Below are positions 4,763 through 5,143 of a stretch of DNA of 5,143 nt, in pieces (position 1 is the first letter of the stretch; every line of letters starts with the position of its first letter). The position numbers and the translations under genes are program-made. The notes beneath the pieces were generated by a model. It searched no databases. It had not been told where the DNA came from and saw nothing but the letters and a program-made list of their open reading frames with translations. Origin of the DNA: Spirochaetota bacterium (GTDB lineage Bacteria > Spirochaetota > JAGLSM01 > JAKPMW01); NCBI GenBank assembly GCA_029548715.1, contig JAKPMW010000173.1, positions 1 to 5,143 of the forward strand, read 5' to 3'.

Positions 4763-5143
4763 TCAGATGTTGATGATAAACAGGATCAGGGCGAAGACGA
4801 CGAGGAAGAGTAAAAACCAGGTATTGCCGAAAATGCCGAAAACGCGGGCCATGCTGCTGCGCTGGTCCGGCCTGCGGCTGCGGTAACGCACATTTTCGGT
4901 TTCAATCAGGCGGACGATACGGCCCGGTCCGAGTTCGGCAAAGATGGTGTAGCCAATGCTGTCATCATGGGTGATGCTGCGGATGATCGCTTCTTCGGAG
5001 AGAGACTTTCTGTCGGGGTATTCGGTGTTTTGGGGCCGGACCCAGATGCTGTCCCCCACTTCAAGTTCGGTGACCACTGTTCCAAAAACAGGGGAGAGGA
5101 CGGGTGTGGCCGGGCTGTAGGGCGTACTCCCGGCGCCGGTATC
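4763..5143 (-). CDS. protein of unknown function with C-terminal membrane anchor (5' end beyond window)
   Basis: The frame is open to the window edge, so the 126 residues seen are the C-terminal part of a longer protein. A GTG at 5075-5077 could start a 104-residue protein, but it has no good ribosome site and the frame continues upstream. The visible part begins with a Gly/Pro/Ser/Thr-rich stretch (about residues 1-20) that looks like a linker. A compact, beta-rich segment follows (about 24-88: VTELEVGDSIWVRP, then YTIFAELGPGRIVRLIE), then a basic hinge RYRSRRPDQR. It ends in a hydrophobic helix of about 20 residues (NTWFLLFLVVFALILFIINI) reaching the last residue. This topology suggests a tail-anchored inner-membrane protein with the folded part in the cytoplasm; the basic hinge supports that orientation. 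I do not recognise the family. It lies upstream of nrdD on the same strand, 36 bp before its -35, without a clear terminator between them. Confidence 0.7.
   Translation of the reverse strand, partial: DTGAGSTPYSPATPVLSPVFGTVVTELEVGDSIWVRPQNTEYPDRKSLSEEAIIRSITHDDSIGYTIFAELGPGRIVRLIETENVRYRSRRPDQRSSMARVFGIFGNTWFLLFLVVFALILFIINI

Noticed and set aside
1..5143. CRISPR array, insertion sequence, tRNA or phage features
   Set aside because: No regularly spaced repeats, transposase-like coding, tRNA-like folds or phage genes were seen on either strand.

Overview
All coding sequence in this window lies on the minus strand. Read in transcription order (high to low coordinates) it encodes: the C-terminal part of a protein with a C-terminal membrane anchor and unknown function (4763-5143, cut by the window edge); a class III anaerobic ribonucleotide reductase, NrdD (2404-4560); its radical-SAM activase, NrdG (1580-2278); a small free-standing class III nucleotidyl cyclase (798-1424); and the N-terminal 169 residues of an HDOD-domain protein (1-507, cut by the window edge). 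The DNA is fairly GC-rich, and that produces several long antisense open frames which are not genes.

The organism is an anaerobe or facultative anaerobe. It carries the oxygen-sensitive glycyl-radical route to dNTPs with its own activase, and the activase is the NrdG2-like form (radical-SAM motif CNFRCPWC). With the HDOD and cyclase signalling proteins, this fits a deltaproteobacterium / Desulfobacterota member, for example a Desulfuromonadales-type bacterium. That placement is inference from protein style, not from a database search.

Region by region: 4561-4762 is the nrdD control region. It has a perfect TATAAT -10, a weak -35 and two near-consensus NrdR-box cores centred 33 bp apart. The first abuts the -10 and the second lies just downstream of the predicted transcription start, which suggests NrdR repression of the nrdDG unit. 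A 125-bp gap between nrdD and nrdG holds two hairpins and a 9-bp direct repeat but no terminator-like U tract, so the two genes are probably co-transcribed. The 155-bp gap after nrdG holds small hairpins, a plus-strand terminator-like hairpin and a good sigma70 promoter (TTGACA, 17 bp, TACTGT) for the cyclase. That promoter is overlapped by a 7-11-7 inverted repeat, TTGTACA/TGTACAA. The 290-bp gap between the cyclase and the HDOD gene has candidate promoters and a third TGTACA palindrome. TGTACA occurs nowhere else in the window, so the two signalling genes may share a regulator.

Functionally there are two blocks: anaerobic dNTP synthesis (nrdD, nrdG) and a signalling pair (cyclase, HDOD protein). 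I see no mobile element, CRISPR array, tRNA or rRNA, and no clearly new multi-gene system. The best leads are the TGTACA operators, the cyclase with Lys in place of its transition-state Arg, and the NrdR box pair.
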